Shown here one piece after another: positions 7,420 through 16,132 of a stretch of DNA of 55,560 bases; position 1 is the stretch's first letter, and each line of letters starts with the position of its first letter. A program made the translations under genes and the position numbers. Under the pieces are notes generated by a model. The model made no database searches, was not told where the DNA came from, and was given only the letters and a program-made list of their open reading frames with translations. The stretch covers positions 1 through 55,560 of the forward strand of contig JBAXCY010000001.1 of NCBI GenBank assembly GCA_037141235.1. Direction: 5' to 3'. The DNA comes from Bog-756 sp037141235. Lineage in GTDB: Bacteria > Actinomycetota > Acidimicrobiia > Acidimicrobiales > RAAP-2.

Positions 7420-8784
7420 ATGCGCCGTCGGCCCACTGCCGTGATCGCTTTGGCCATCGCCACGGGATGCGCCGCCGCCACGGGCATGATCCCTCTGACG
7501 GCAAGTGAGCCAGCGGGGGCCGTTGGGGTTGCCACCACGACTACGACTACGACTACGACTACCGTCCCGGCTCCAGGGACGATCGCCGCCGGTGAGGCGC
7601 AAGTGATCGCCATCGGGGCGCAGATCGCCGAGCAGCAGGCCGCCCTTGGTGCCGCCACAGAAGCCTACAACCGGGCCAGCAGTCAGTTGGATGCCACCAA
7701 GGCGGCTCTGGCTGCCACCAACGCCTCGCTCGATGCCCAGCGGGCCAAGCTCGATGCGGCGCGCGCCGTGCTCCGCAAGGACGTCGTGCAGTCCTACATC
7801 GAGGGGACGTCCTCGTTGGCCATCGCCCGCATGTTTGCTGCACCATCAGGTAGTGCACAGACCCGCGCCCTCTACCAGCACCTCGGGATCGGCGACCTAG
7901 CCCAAGAGGTGGCAAAGGTGCAGTCCGGCCAACGCTCCCTGGCTGCTACCCAGTCCAAACTGCAGGCCGAAGAGCAGAGCCAAGCCACCCAAGCGGCCGC
8001 CGCCAACCAGGCCGCTCAACAAGCCAACGCCGCCGCGCTCCAATCGCAAGCCACACTGGACCAGGTGAAGGGAACCTTGGCCCAGGAGATCGCCCAGCAG
8101 GCGGCCGCTACGGCCGCCGCCGCTGCCGCCGCCGCCGCCCAAGCCACCACCCCGTCAGATCGACAGGCTGCAGCCGCCCAGGCGTCCCAAGCCGCCCAGG
8201 TGGCCAGCACGGTCAGTGGAGGAAGTGCTGCGGCTGCCAGTGCCAACGATGCCGCTAACAAAGCGGCGGCCTCGGCCGGGGCCGGGTCCACGAGCAGTGC
8301 CGCCTCGGCGGCCACCACCGCCACCACTGCACCTACCACCTCGCCCACCACCTCGCCCGTGAACACCGGCCCGGTGTCAGCCTCCGGGGGAACCAACGCG
8401 GCCGGTCTAGCCGCCGTGCATGGCGCCATGCGCTACCTGGGGGTTCCGTATGCATGGGGAGGCACCAGCTCAGCCGGTATCGACTGCTCGGGGCTGACCA
8501 TGCGGGCCTGGGCCAGCGCCGGTGTGTCGTTGCCCCACTCGGCTGCCCTGCAATATGCGAACTTCCCCCACGTCAGCCTCACGGCTTTGCAGCCGGGCGA
8601 CCTGCTCTTCTTCAACATGGACGGCACCGGCATCGACCACGTGGTCATGTACGTCGGGGCCACACTCGATGGCAAGGCCACCGCCTATGGCGCCCAGACG
8701 ATGATCCAAGCCGCACACACCGGGACGGTGGTGACGTTCAATCCCCTCTGGTACTTCGGGTTGGTCGGTGCCTCCCGACCCTGA
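7420..8784 (+). CDS. Secreted NlpC/P60 peptidoglycan hydrolase with coiled-coil region
   Basis: 454 residues from the ATG at 7420, which gives an n-region MRRRP followed by a hydrophobic stretch, a plausible signal peptide. ATG 7339 and GTG 7414 are in-frame alternatives, and none has a clear ribosome site. After a poly-threonine linker (about residues 39-48) come two alanine/glutamine-rich coiled-coil stretches (about 55-250) and a low-complexity A/T/S linker. The C-terminal NlpC/P60 domain (about 330-454) has the catalytic cysteine C356 (DCSGLT), histidine H407 (DHVVMYVG) and third polar residue H433 (AAHTGTVV). The layout resembles actinobacterial RipA/RipC-type D,L-endopeptidases that cleave peptide stems in cell separation. 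It overlaps or abuts the next gene. Confidence 0.88.
   Translation: MRRRPTAVIALAIATGCAAATGMIPLTASEPAGAVGVATTTTTTTTTTVPAPGTIAAGEAQVIAIGAQIAEQQAALGAATEAYNRASSQLDATKAALAATNASLDAQRAKLDAARAVLRKDVVQSYIEGTSSLAIARMFAAPSGSAQTRALYQHLGIGDLAQEVAKVQSGQRSLAATQSKLQAEEQSQATQAAAANQAAQQANAAALQSQATLDQVKGTLAQEIAQQAAATAAAAAAAAAQATTPSDRQAAAAQASQAAQVASTVSGGSAAAASANDAANKAAASAGAGSTSSAASAATTATTAPTTSPTTSPVNTGPVSASGGTNAAGLAAVHGAMRYLGVPYAWGGTSSAGIDCSGLTMRAWASAGVSLPHSAALQYANFPHVSLTALQPGDLLFFNMDGTGIDHVVMYVGATLDGKATAYGAQTMIQAAHTGTVVTFNPLWYFGLVGASRP
7537..7560. repeat. ACGACT microsatellite encoding poly-Thr
   Basis: Four perfect copies of the hexamer ACGACT, in frame, encode part of the poly-threonine linker just after the signal peptide of the NlpC/P60 protein. 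Length variation would lengthen or shorten the linker without a frameshift. Confidence 0.85.
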
Positions 8785-9829
8785 GCCGAACGGACCGCCG
8801 ATGCTCCAGCTCACCATCGTGGTCCCGGCCTTCAATGAGGCGCACCGCCTCGAAGCTGGCATGCAGCGGTTCGAGGCGGCCGTATCGGCAGGTGCCATCG
8901 ACCTCGAGCAGACCGAGCTGGTGGTCATCGACGATGGCAGCACCGACCAGACGGCGGCCGAGGCCACCAAACTGCTGGCTGGCATCCCTCACCACCGGGT
9001 GATCCGTCTGCCGTTCAACCAGGGCAAGGGGGCCGCAGTCCGGACTGGGGTGGCCAGCGCACGCTCGCTGTACACGGCCTACATGGACGCCGACATGGCC
9101 ATCGATCCGATGGCCATTCCGCTTCTCCTCGATGGACTCGAAGACCACGACCTGGCTATCGGGTGCCGCGCCCTGCCCGATTCGATGGTCGAGACCACCT
9201 ATGTGGTGCGCTCGTTGATGGGACGCCTGTTCAACGAGTTGGTGACTTCGGGCACCGGACTCGGCCTGAAGGACACCCAGTGCGGGTTCAAGGCGCTGCG
9301 CACGCCGGTGGCCCGCCTCCTCTTCCACCTGGTTCGCATCGACCGCTTCGCCTTCGACGTGGAGATCCTGGCCCGGGCCCGCCGACTCGGCCTCACCATT
9401 ACTGAAGTCCCGGTCCACTGGAAGCATGTCGAGGGCAGCACCGTCCACCCCCTCCATGACTCGGTCACCATGCTTCGAGACGTCTACCGCTCGAGGCGAG
9501 GGATGCTGACCGGCCCCCCGGTGCCGACCCTCACCGTTCGTCCGGCTGATGGTGGTGCTTCTGTTGCGGTTCTGGCTGGGCAGGTATCGGCGATCCTGGC
9601 CGAGGTGCTCGACGGCGCCCCGGTTCCAGTGATCCCGGACGGAACGGGCGTGACCGCTCTGCTGGCCATGGTCGACCCGGCCGACGTTTCCGTGGCCCAT
9701 GAGGCACTACGCCTCCAGACGGTACCCGCAGAGGTAGCGCGACGGGCCCTGACACTCGACGGTCTGGCCCACTTCGGACCGCTGGCCGGGCTCCTCGATG
9801 CAGCCGGTGCGAAGCCATCTGGCCGATAG
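8768..9829 (+). CDS. GT2 glycosyltransferase (polyprenyl-phosphate mannose/glucose synthase-like)
   Basis: 353 residues from GTG 8768, overlapping the preceding stop; the ATG at 8801 gives 342 residues and starts directly at the Rossmann strand (LTIVVPAFNEA). Motifs are DDGSTD (nucleotide binding), NQGKGAAVRTG, the metal-binding DADMA and the acceptor-region KDTQCGFKAL plus EVPVHW, all typical of dolichyl/polyprenyl-phosphate hexose synthases. Such enzymes charge a lipid carrier at the membrane with mannose or glucose for cell-envelope glycans. Residues about 245-353 form an extra C-terminal region of unknown role. It has no membrane anchor of its own. It is followed within about 40 bp by a PlsC-type acyltransferase. 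Confidence 0.85.
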   Translation: MPPDPEPNGPPMLQLTIVVPAFNEAHRLEAGMQRFEAAVSAGAIDLEQTELVVIDDGSTDQTAAEATKLLAGIPHHRVIRLPFNQGKGAAVRTGVASARSLYTAYMDADMAIDPMAIPLLLDGLEDHDLAIGCRALPDSMVETTYVVRSLMGRLFNELVTSGTGLGLKDTQCGFKALRTPVARLLFHLVRIDRFAFDVEILARARRLGLTITEVPVHWKHVEGSTVHPLHDSVTMLRDVYRSRRGMLTGPPVPTLTVRPADGGASVAVLAGQVSAILAEVLDGAPVPVIPDGTGVTALLAMVDPADVSVAHEALRLQTVPAEVARRALTLDGLAHFGPLAGLLDAAGAKPSGR

Positions 9830-9867
9830 CAGCCAAAGCCGGATACCTTGCGAGTACCATCGACCAG

Positions 9868-10914
9868 GTGAGTGATGATCCAAGCGATATGAGGGGAGCG
9901 GCGCCCTCAGCCACCGGTTCGGCCGCTCAGTCATCTGGAGGGCCGGACGACCGCGACCTCATCGACGCCATCGTCGACCGTGTCTCCCCAACTCCATCGA
10001 CCGCATCGACCGACTGGGCGGCTGCGGTCGAAGACCTACCCGAGACCACTGGAGCTAGCCTTTCCTACTTGCCCGTGGCTGCCCCCCGGCGCCCGATGGT
10101 GGACGAAGACGTCGAAGGGTTCGAGGACCCTCGACGATCCGACGTCGACGAGTGGGGCCGCAGCGAGCACATGCGCTCGATCATCCGCCGCCTCTACGAC
10201 CCGATCTACCGGCACTGGTTCCGTGTGGAGTGGGAGGGCCTGGAGAAGATCCCGACCGATGGTGGCGCGCTGCTCATCGCCAACCATGCCGGAGCCGTCC
10301 CTTCGGATGCTCCCGCCATCATGCATGGCATCGAGACCGAGCTTGGACGGCCCGTCTACGGCTTGGCTGACTACTTCTTCCGGACCGTCCCCGTGCTCGG
10401 CACCATGTGGTCACGATCGGGTGGCGTCCCCGCCCATCCCGACAACGCCTATCGCATCCTCCACGACCAGCAGCAGTTGGCGCTGGTATTTCCGGAAGGT
10501 ACCAAGGCCACCTCGAAGACGTACGCCGACCGCTACCGGCTGCGGAGGTTCGGACGAGGCGGATTCGTGGAGCTAGCCATGCGAGCCGGTGTGCCGATCA
10601 TCCCCATCGCTGTGGTCGGCGCCGAGGAGTCGATGCCCATCGTGTTCCGCCTCACCAAGGTGGCCAAGGCGCTCAACCTTCCGTACTTCCCGGTCACGGC
10701 CAACTCGCTCCTGCTCGGCCCGTTGGGCTACGTGACGTACTTTCCGGCCAAGTTCAAACTGCGGGTCCTCGACCCGATCACCTTCGATGTGGAACCTGGC
10801 CTCGATCGCTACTCACGCAGCAGGGTGATGGATGAGGCCGAGCGCATCAGAGCATCGATGCAGGACACCCTCCACGACATGCTGCGCGAACGCCGCAGCA
10901 TCTGGTTCGGTTGA
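9868..10914 (+). CDS. PlsC-type lysophospholipid acyltransferase
   Basis: 348 residues from a GTG start. After a disordered N-terminal stretch of about 90 residues, the acyltransferase domain has the block ANHAGAVPSD (H140, D147), a spaced variant of the usual HX4D motif, and FPEGTK (208-213), both characteristic of glycerol-phosphate/lysophospholipid acyltransferases. It likely transfers an acyl group to a lipid acceptor at the inner face of the membrane. It lies 4 bp before the SDR gene. In M. tuberculosis a similar acyltransferase (Rv0502) is adjacent to an epimerase-like SDR (Rv0501), so the pair appears to be conserved in actinobacteria. The acceptor is unknown. Confidence 0.85.
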   Translation: MSDDPSDMRGAAPSATGSAAQSSGGPDDRDLIDAIVDRVSPTPSTASTDWAAAVEDLPETTGASLSYLPVAAPRRPMVDEDVEGFEDPRRSDVDEWGRSEHMRSIIRRLYDPIYRHWFRVEWEGLEKIPTDGGALLIANHAGAVPSDAPAIMHGIETELGRPVYGLADYFFRTVPVLGTMWSRSGGVPAHPDNAYRILHDQQQLALVFPEGTKATSKTYADRYRLRRFGRGGFVELAMRAGVPIIPIAVVGAEESMPIVFRLTKVAKALNLPYFPVTANSLLLGPLGYVTYFPAKFKLRVLDPITFDVEPGLDRYSRSRVMDEAERIRASMQDTLHDMLRERRSIWFG

Positions 10915-10918
10915 TCTG

Positions 10919-11965
10919 ATGGGTCGACGCGTACTGATCACCGGACTCGACACGTTTTGGGGCGGGCGCATGGCTCAGGCGCTCGAAGCCAAGCCGGACG
11001 TCGAGATGATCCTCGGACTCGGAACCAAAGAGCCCCGGGTGCCGCTCGATCGCACCGAGTTCGTCCGGTCGGACCAGAAGTATTCGATCCTGAGCCGCAT
11101 CGTGCGGGCTACCCAGGTCGACACCATCGTCCACACCTTCCTCGAGACCAACTCAGTGACCGTGCCAGCACGGACGCTGCATGAGATCAACGTCATCGGC
11201 ACCCTCAACCTGCTGGCTGCCGCCGGCGCCAGCGGGACCTCGGTGCGCAAGGTCATCATCAAGTCCTCCACCCACGTCTACGGCTCGGCCGAGCAGGATC
11301 CGGCCTGGTTCAGCGAAGCGGACACCCGCACGGGGCCGGTGCGGACCAAACTCGAGCGGTCGCTCATCGAGGTGGAATCGCTCGTGCGCGACTTCACCGA
11401 CGACAACCCCCACCTGGCGGTCACCGTCCTGCGGTTCGCCAACGTGCTCGGGACTGACATCATCACCCCGATCAGCTACGACCTTCGTCGTCGGCTCCTC
11501 CCATGCATCGCCGGATTCGACCCCCTCGTGCAGTTCGTCGAGGAAGACGACGTTGTCCGCTCCCTCGAGTTCGTGACGGAGAATCGGATCCCCGGGGTGT
11601 TCAACGTGGCCGGCGAGGGAAAGATCCCCTGGAGCGAGGTGGCTGCGATCAGCGGTGCCCACCTACTGCCGCTCCCACCGTTCGGACCCCGCCTATTTGC
11701 CGCTCCGCTCGAGCGCCTGAGCCGGGTCCAGTTCCCACCGGAGATGGAGGGCCTAATGCGCTATGGACGCGGCGTGGACACCTCGAAGTTCCGTGAAGCC
11801 GGGTTCGACTACCGCTACTCGACGGCTGGGGCGGTTCGCAGCTTCGCTCGGGCCAACAACCTCCGGCGCGCCACTGGGTCGGTCCCCCCGGGGTATCGAT
11901 ACGAGCAAGATGTCGAGCAGTTCTTCCGACACTCGCCGGCCGTGGTCCGCGGCGTCGACGCCTGA
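10919..11965 (+). CDS. NAD-dependent epimerase/dehydratase-like (extended SDR)
   Basis: 348 residues; the ATG at 10919 is chosen because the cofactor fold begins at once (RRVLITGLDTFWGG, a GxxxxxGG variant of the Rossmann glycine motif). Other extended-SDR landmarks are IVHTFLETNS, the NVIGTLNLLAAA helix and KSSTHVYGSAE. The catalytic YxxxK pair is not obvious: where it is expected the sequence reads GPVRTKLERS, which keeps the lysine but lacks the tyrosine. It may bind a sugar nucleotide or lipid without classic epimerase chemistry. The PlsC-SDR pairing is described in the previous entry. Confidence 0.85.
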   Translation: MGRRVLITGLDTFWGGRMAQALEAKPDVEMILGLGTKEPRVPLDRTEFVRSDQKYSILSRIVRATQVDTIVHTFLETNSVTVPARTLHEINVIGTLNLLAAAGASGTSVRKVIIKSSTHVYGSAEQDPAWFSEADTRTGPVRTKLERSLIEVESLVRDFTDDNPHLAVTVLRFANVLGTDIITPISYDLRRRLLPCIAGFDPLVQFVEEDDVVRSLEFVTENRIPGVFNVAGEGKIPWSEVAAISGAHLLPLPPFGPRLFAAPLERLSRVQFPPEMEGLMRYGRGVDTSKFREAGFDYRYSTAGAVRSFARANNLRRATGSVPPGYRYEQDVEQFFRHSPAVVRGVDA

Positions 11966-12019
11966 ACCAGTTCGGACCGACTGGCCGCTACGGCCGATCC
12001 CCAGTAGCCCCGATCAGAG

Positions 12020-12646
12020 CTAGTACTGGCCCAGCCATTCCGCCCGCAGGGCGGGGGCCCGCACGGCCCACTCGTCGGAGATCATGGCGTAGCGCACATG
12101 GTCTTCCCACTCGCCGTTGATCTCCAGGAAGCCGATTGCTGTGCCCTCGTCGCGCAGCTCGAGCTTCTCGGCCACCCTCCGGCTCGAGGTGTTGCGGGGG
12201 ATGACGGCCACTTCCACCCGGTGCAGTCGCAGTGTCTCGAAGGCGAACTGGAGCACGACCACGACGGCTTCGGGTATCAGCCCCAAGCCGGCCAGGTCCT
12301 TGTCGATCCAGTAGCCGATGGCACCGTTCTGAAAGGGTCCACGTTGGATGGAGGACAGCGTGACCTCGCCGGCGAACCGTCCGTCGTAGAAGATCCCGAG
12401 ACCGAAACCGGATCCGAGCTGCCGCTCGCGCTCGCGCATGGAGCACCGGGCCTGAAAGCTCGACTTGTCCTCGGCTGGCAGTGGGGCTCCCTTGGATCGG
12501 GGCTCCCAGGGCACGAGCCAGTCGCGGCAGCGGTTCCGGACCTCCATCCATGCCTGGTAGTCGGACTCCACCAGGCTGCAGAGGCGAATGCGGCGGCCAG
12601 GGAGATCGAGCGAGCGGATCTGCGGGGACCGCAGGCTGGGGCTCAT
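12020..12646 (-). CDS. GNAT acetyltransferase, RimJ/RimL type
   Basis: A 208-residue GCN5-related N-acetyltransferase. Features of the RimJ/RimL branch are the early GRRIRLCSLVESDYQAW strand-helix, WEPR around residue 48, GEVTLSSIQRG, GYWIDKDLAGLGLIPEA (the acetyl-CoA loop region) and HRVEVAVIPRNTSSRRVAEKLEL, a strong family signature. Known members acetylate the N-termini of ribosomal proteins, while many paralogues act on small molecules or antibiotics. It is convergent with the SDR gene and transcribed alone. The acceptor cannot be told from sequence. Confidence 0.9.
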   Translation of the reverse strand: MSPSLRSPQIRSLDLPGRRIRLCSLVESDYQAWMEVRNRCRDWLVPWEPRSKGAPLPAEDKSSFQARCSMRERERQLGSGFGLGIFYDGRFAGEVTLSSIQRGPFQNGAIGYWIDKDLAGLGLIPEAVVVVLQFAFETLRLHRVEVAVIPRNTSSRRVAEKLELRDEGTAIGFLEINGEWEDHVRYAMISDEWAVRAPALRAEWLGQY

Positions 12647-12923
12647 TGCACAGCCTCGCGGTCCATAGCCGTGCCAGGAGTCTCCATCACGGGCGTTCTC
12701 GCACTACACGGTCGCCCTGGGATCGCTGGCCATGGCCCGTTTCTGACCTGCGTCGATAACCCTGCCTGACCCCCGAGAACGTTCACCGAAACATCGTAGG
12801 TCACCTGCTATCGGCCAGGGCCAATTGTCAGGCTGGATCACCACCTTGGGTGGCGTCGTTGCCGCCTGCGACCCCACGTGACAATGAGTCGGCGAAATTC
12901 AGCGATGAGGTACAGTCGCCCCA

Positions 12924-14309
12924 ATGTCCACGGGTGCACGCCACGACGGACGCCCGTCCGCATCGCCTCGCGGCGGGTCCGGCCGCATCAGTTCGCTGAC
13001 GCGCCAAGCGGTGGCCGTTCTGCCGGAGGGAACCATTCCGGTATCCGTGGGCCTGATCATCACCGGAGCCACGGCCTATGCGTATCTGATCCTGACGGCC
13101 CGGGTGCTTGGTCCGGCAAAGTATGCGCCCTTGTCGGTGCTGTGGGCCATGGTGTTCCTCGTCGGTCCTGGCGTCTTCTTGCCGCTACAGCAAGAGGTGG
13201 GCCGACTCTTCGCCCAACGCAGGGTGGAAGGCGTAGGTGCAGGCCCGGTGGCTCGGCGTGCGGCGATCATCGGCGGGGCCCTCCTCGCATTCCTGCTCAC
13301 CGTGACAGCGGTAGCTGCGGTGCCGCTCGGACGGGCGCTCTTCGATAGCCAGTATCTCTTGGTGGCTGGCTTTGCGTGTGCACTGGTCGGCTATCTGCTT
13401 CTCAGCCTGACCTGGGGGGTCCTTGCCGGGAGCGGCCGATTCACTCCCTATGCCGTCGCCCTTAGCGCTGACGGAATCCTGCGAATCGCGGTCTGCGTCG
13501 TGCTGGCCATAGTGGGGGTGCAGACTGCCGGCCCCTACGGCCTGGTCATGGGGATCACCCCTGCCATCGCTGCACTGATCGCTATGCGAGGCAATACCGA
13601 CTTGCTCCAACCGGGTCCACCGGCGCCATGGGGAGACCTCTCTAGCGCGCTGGGCTGGCTCCTCGTGGGTTCGCTCGGTGCCCAGGCCCTGGCCAATGCC
13701 AGCATCGTCGCCGTGGAACTTCTAGCCAACAAGTCCCAACGCGCTGAAGCCGGAAACTTCCTGGCCGGAGTGGTCATCGCCAGGTTCCCGCTATTTCTGT
13801 TCGGGGCCGTCCAGGCCGCCCTCCTGCCTCGACTGGCGAGACTGAGCAGCGAAGGTCAGTACCGTCAGTTCCGGTCCGGGATGACGCGGCTGCTGTCCCT
13901 GGTGGCTGCCATCGCTGTCGTCTCCACCGTGGCGGCATTCCTGGTGGGCCCTTGGGCGCTCCAACTGCTCTTCGGCACAAAGTTCATCCTGAGCCGGGCC
14001 GATCTCACCATGCTGGCTGCGGGCAGCGGGTCCTACATGGTGGCCCTAGCAATCGTGCAGGCGTTGATCGCCTTGGGCCACCACGCTCGGTCCGCCATCG
14101 GCTGGATCGTTGGACTGGCCGTGTTCGTCGTAGTCACCGCTATGGGTACCACCTTGCTGGCCCGGATCGAACTCGGATTTGTGTCAGGGGCGATCGCCGC
14201 CCTCGTGGTGGCCGGGATCCTCCTGCTGGTGAGCATGCCGTCGAGCGATCAAGAGTTCGACCCCAAGTTGATGATGCTCCCCACCGCAGAGCTCGGCATT
14301 GAGCCCTGA
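12924..14309 (+). CDS. Wzx-like lipopolysaccharide/polysaccharide flippase
   Basis: 461 residues with about 12 to 14 membrane segments and no soluble domain. The first helices (TIPVSVGLIITGATAYAYL) followed by RVLGPAKYAPLSVLWAM resemble the start of MATE-fold oligosaccharide flippases, where a polar G-x-x-x-Y/F-G segment follows helix 2. Such proteins move lipid-linked oligosaccharide across the membrane. It opens the polysaccharide region and is followed by a sugar acetyltransferase on the same strand. A basic, disordered N-terminus of about 25 residues precedes helix 1. Similarity to characterised Wzx proteins is at fold level only. Confidence 0.75.
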   Translation: MSTGARHDGRPSASPRGGSGRISSLTRQAVAVLPEGTIPVSVGLIITGATAYAYLILTARVLGPAKYAPLSVLWAMVFLVGPGVFLPLQQEVGRLFAQRRVEGVGAGPVARRAAIIGGALLAFLLTVTAVAAVPLGRALFDSQYLLVAGFACALVGYLLLSLTWGVLAGSGRFTPYAVALSADGILRIAVCVVLAIVGVQTAGPYGLVMGITPAIAALIAMRGNTDLLQPGPPAPWGDLSSALGWLLVGSLGAQALANASIVAVELLANKSQRAEAGNFLAGVVIARFPLFLFGAVQAALLPRLARLSSEGQYRQFRSGMTRLLSLVAAIAVVSTVAAFLVGPWALQLLFGTKFILSRADLTMLAAGSGSYMVALAIVQALIALGHHARSAIGWIVGLAVFVVVTAMGTTLLARIELGFVSGAIAALVVAGILLLVSMPSSDQEFDPKLMMLPTAELGIEP

Positions 14310-14344
14310 TCCCGGGTTCGCGTCGAGCGTCTGGACCCAGGGCT
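14302..14344 (+). terminator. Inverted repeat at the end of the flippase gene
   Basis: AGCCCT at 14302-14307 pairs with AGGGCT at 14339-14344, with an inner GGGT/ACCC pair. The hairpin straddles the flippase stop codon. There is no U-tract, so this is a weak terminator or processing-site candidate. Confidence 0.3.
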
Positions 14345-14386
14345 GTGTCATGCTGACCAGCAAATCTGGAGCCAAAATCTGGAGCC

Positions 14387-15022
14387 ATGAGGGCAGGATC
14401 GAAGAGAGCTGGGAGTGCAGTGAGAGACGAACCGTTGATTGCCTCCACGGTGACCGTCGAGGACGGGGTCATCGTCGGCAGTGGGAGCGCCGTTTGGGAT
14501 CTGTCCACTCTGCGCTCCGGAGCCCGGATCGGTCAACGATGTGTCATCGGGCGAAATGTCTTCGTTGACACTGGGGTTGTCGTAGGCGACAACTGCAAGA
14601 TCCAGAACAACGCGCTGCTGTTCGCTCCAGCGGTACTCGGCAACGGGGTCTTCGTCGGCCCGGCTGCAATCCTCACTAATGATCGGAACCCAAGAGCGGT
14701 CAACCCCGACGGCTCGCTCAAGTCGGCCGACGATTGGGAATCGACCGGCATCACGATCGAGGATGGCGCATCGATCGGGGCGGGAGTCATCGTTGTCGCC
14801 GGCACCCGGATCGGATCCTGGGCGCTGGTAGCCGCCGGTGCGGTGGTCGCCTCCGATGTGCCGCCCTTTGCACTGGTCGCTGGAGTGCCGGCCCGTCGGA
14901 TCGGTTGGGTGGGGCGCACCGGACAGCGGCTCATCAAGAGTGGGCCCAGCAACTGGACCTGCGTTGACACGGGCGACCAGTTTGTCGAGAGGGAGCAACT
15001 ACTCCACAAGGTCGACGCATAA
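14387..15022 (+). CDS. WbpD/WlbB-like sugar-nucleotide N-acetyltransferase (left-handed beta helix)
   Basis: 211 residues with hexapeptide repeats (GSGSAVWDLSTLRSGARIG, IGRNVFVDTGVVVGDN, IQNNALLFAPAVLGNGVFVG) and the C-terminal GIPAR-like block LVAGVPARRIGWVG. The IQNN and NDRNPRA segments resemble WbpD/WlbB, which acetylates the 3-amino group of UDP-2-acetamido-3-amino-2,3-dideoxyglucuronate. The active-site histidine is not easily placed. ATG 14387 and GTG 14420 are possible starts. WbpE-like and WbpB-like genes are 1.3 and 2.4 kb away on the opposite strand and supply the preceding steps of the same pathway. A strong hairpin follows the stop. Confidence 0.82.
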   Translation: MRAGSKRAGSAVRDEPLIASTVTVEDGVIVGSGSAVWDLSTLRSGARIGQRCVIGRNVFVDTGVVVGDNCKIQNNALLFAPAVLGNGVFVGPAAILTNDRNPRAVNPDGSLKSADDWESTGITIEDGASIGAGVIVVAGTRIGSWALVAAGAVVASDVPPFALVAGVPARRIGWVGRTGQRLIKSGPSNWTCVDTGDQFVEREQLLHKVDA

Positions 15023-15030
15023 GGAGTTTG

Positions 15031-15050
15031 GTGTTGCCCCAGGGCAGCAC
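15031..15050 (+). terminator. Hairpin terminator candidate
   Basis: GTGTTGCC-CCAG-GGCAGCAC forms an 8-bp stem (one G-U) with a tetraloop, nine bases after the acetyltransferase stop. A second GC hairpin (15064-15086) follows in the same convergent gap. Neither has a U-tract, which is common in actinobacterial terminators. Confidence 0.5.
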
Positions 15051-15120
15051 GACCTAGCCGCAACGCCCCGTGTGGGCATCGGGGTGGGTCCAGGCTGAGC
15101 GATCGGTGGCTCGGCCGGCG

Positions 15121-16068
15121 TCAGCCCCGACCCTCGTTGTTCATATCCATGAGGATCGAAGTCACCAGGAGCTGGAACCCGACGATCAGGGGTAGCACGA
15201 CCAGCATCACCGTGCCCGAACTCGGGCTCATGCCGTTCGCCACGCGGTTGTAGACGAGGAGCAAGCCGAATACCAGTCCGATGAACGATAAGAAGAGTCC
15301 ACTCAGCAGAAAGAGTGCCACCGGGTGGAAGCTCTGGAGGATGTACTTCCGATAGAGACGCCTCCAGAAGCCCACCCATACGGCACGCAGGGCGCGCACC
15401 GACGTGGGTAGGACCTTGATGGTCGAAGTCTCGTCGCCGTAGATCGCAGGGACCGGCACGTCGGCGATCTTTCCGCCGGCGATCGACAGCGCGATGAGCA
15501 TCGTGTTCTCATAGTCGTACCGCTCACCGATGTAGTAGAAATCCATCTTCTCCATGATGCGCCTCGTGAAGAATCCGTAGCCATTTTGGGTGTCTGATAT
15601 TGAGTAATAACCGGTAGAAAATTTAGTAAGCAGCGAAATAAAAATGTTCCCAATTTGCCGATATCGCGGCATCGCTTTCAGGGCATCTCGGTGAAAGAAG
15701 CGGTTGGCTTTGACGTAGTCCAACTTCTCGTCATCCAAGACCTCAAGCATCGATTCGATGTAGGTCGGATCACATTGAGCATCTCCAGCCAGTACGCCGA
15801 TGATGTCGGCGTCCGTAGTGGCCAACGCGTGTTTGAAGCCGTTGACGAGAGAGTATCCGATGCCGTGATTCCGATCGTTATCCAGGACGATCACCCGTGA
15901 GTCGTCTTTCGCCAACTGGTGCAGGACGTTCAACGTATCATCGGTACTACCATCATTTACCATAATGATTGTGTCCACAATAGTTGGCATTGTGGTCACC
16001 GTTTTTCCCGCTAACTTCTCCTCGTTATAGCAGGGTACGACAACGGCAACCTTGAGATTACGGAACAT
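15121..16068 (-). CDS. GT2 glycosyltransferase with C-terminal membrane hairpin
   Basis: 315 residues from ATG 16068, where the fold starts directly (MFRNLKVAVVVPCYNEE). Motifs are NDGSTDDT, GDAQCDP (metal-binding aspartates) and DTQNGYGFFTRR. Two membrane helices end the protein (about 250-310). It resembles polyprenyl-phosphate glycosyltransferases that charge lipid carriers in surface-glycan assembly. The first 50 or so codons and the segment near 15590-15670 are visibly richer in A and T than neighbouring genes, and codon 19 is TTA (16012-16014 on the plus strand), a rare leucine codon in such genomes. This suggests recent acquisition. Downstream genes on the complementary strand converge with it. 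Confidence 0.88.
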   Translation of the reverse strand: MFRNLKVAVVVPCYNEEKLAGKTVTTMPTIVDTIIMVNDGSTDDTLNVLHQLAKDDSRVIVLDNDRNHGIGYSLVNGFKHALATTDADIIGVLAGDAQCDPTYIESMLEVLDDEKLDYVKANRFFHRDALKAMPRYRQIGNIFISLLTKFSTGYYSISDTQNGYGFFTRRIMEKMDFYYIGERYDYENTMLIALSIAGGKIADVPVPAIYGDETSTIKVLPTSVRALRAVWVGFWRRLYRKYILQSFHPVALFLLSGLFLSFIGLVFGLLLVYNRVANGMSPSSGTVMLVVLPLIVGFQLLVTSILMDMNNEGRG

Positions 16069-16132
16069 ACTGGGAAGCCTATCTGCTTGGCATGGCCAAG
16101 CGGTTGACCTCACAGGGCGTGCTCCGCCGCCC

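Noticed and set aside
8738..9700. 320-codon open frame on the minus strand
   Set aside because: It is antisense to the GT2 gene, which has complete catalytic motifs.
12777..12784. GAACGTTC as a LexA/SOS box
   Set aside because: Actinobacterial SOS boxes need a four-base centre between GAAC and GTTC. Here the halves are directly joined and the downstream gene is a flippase.
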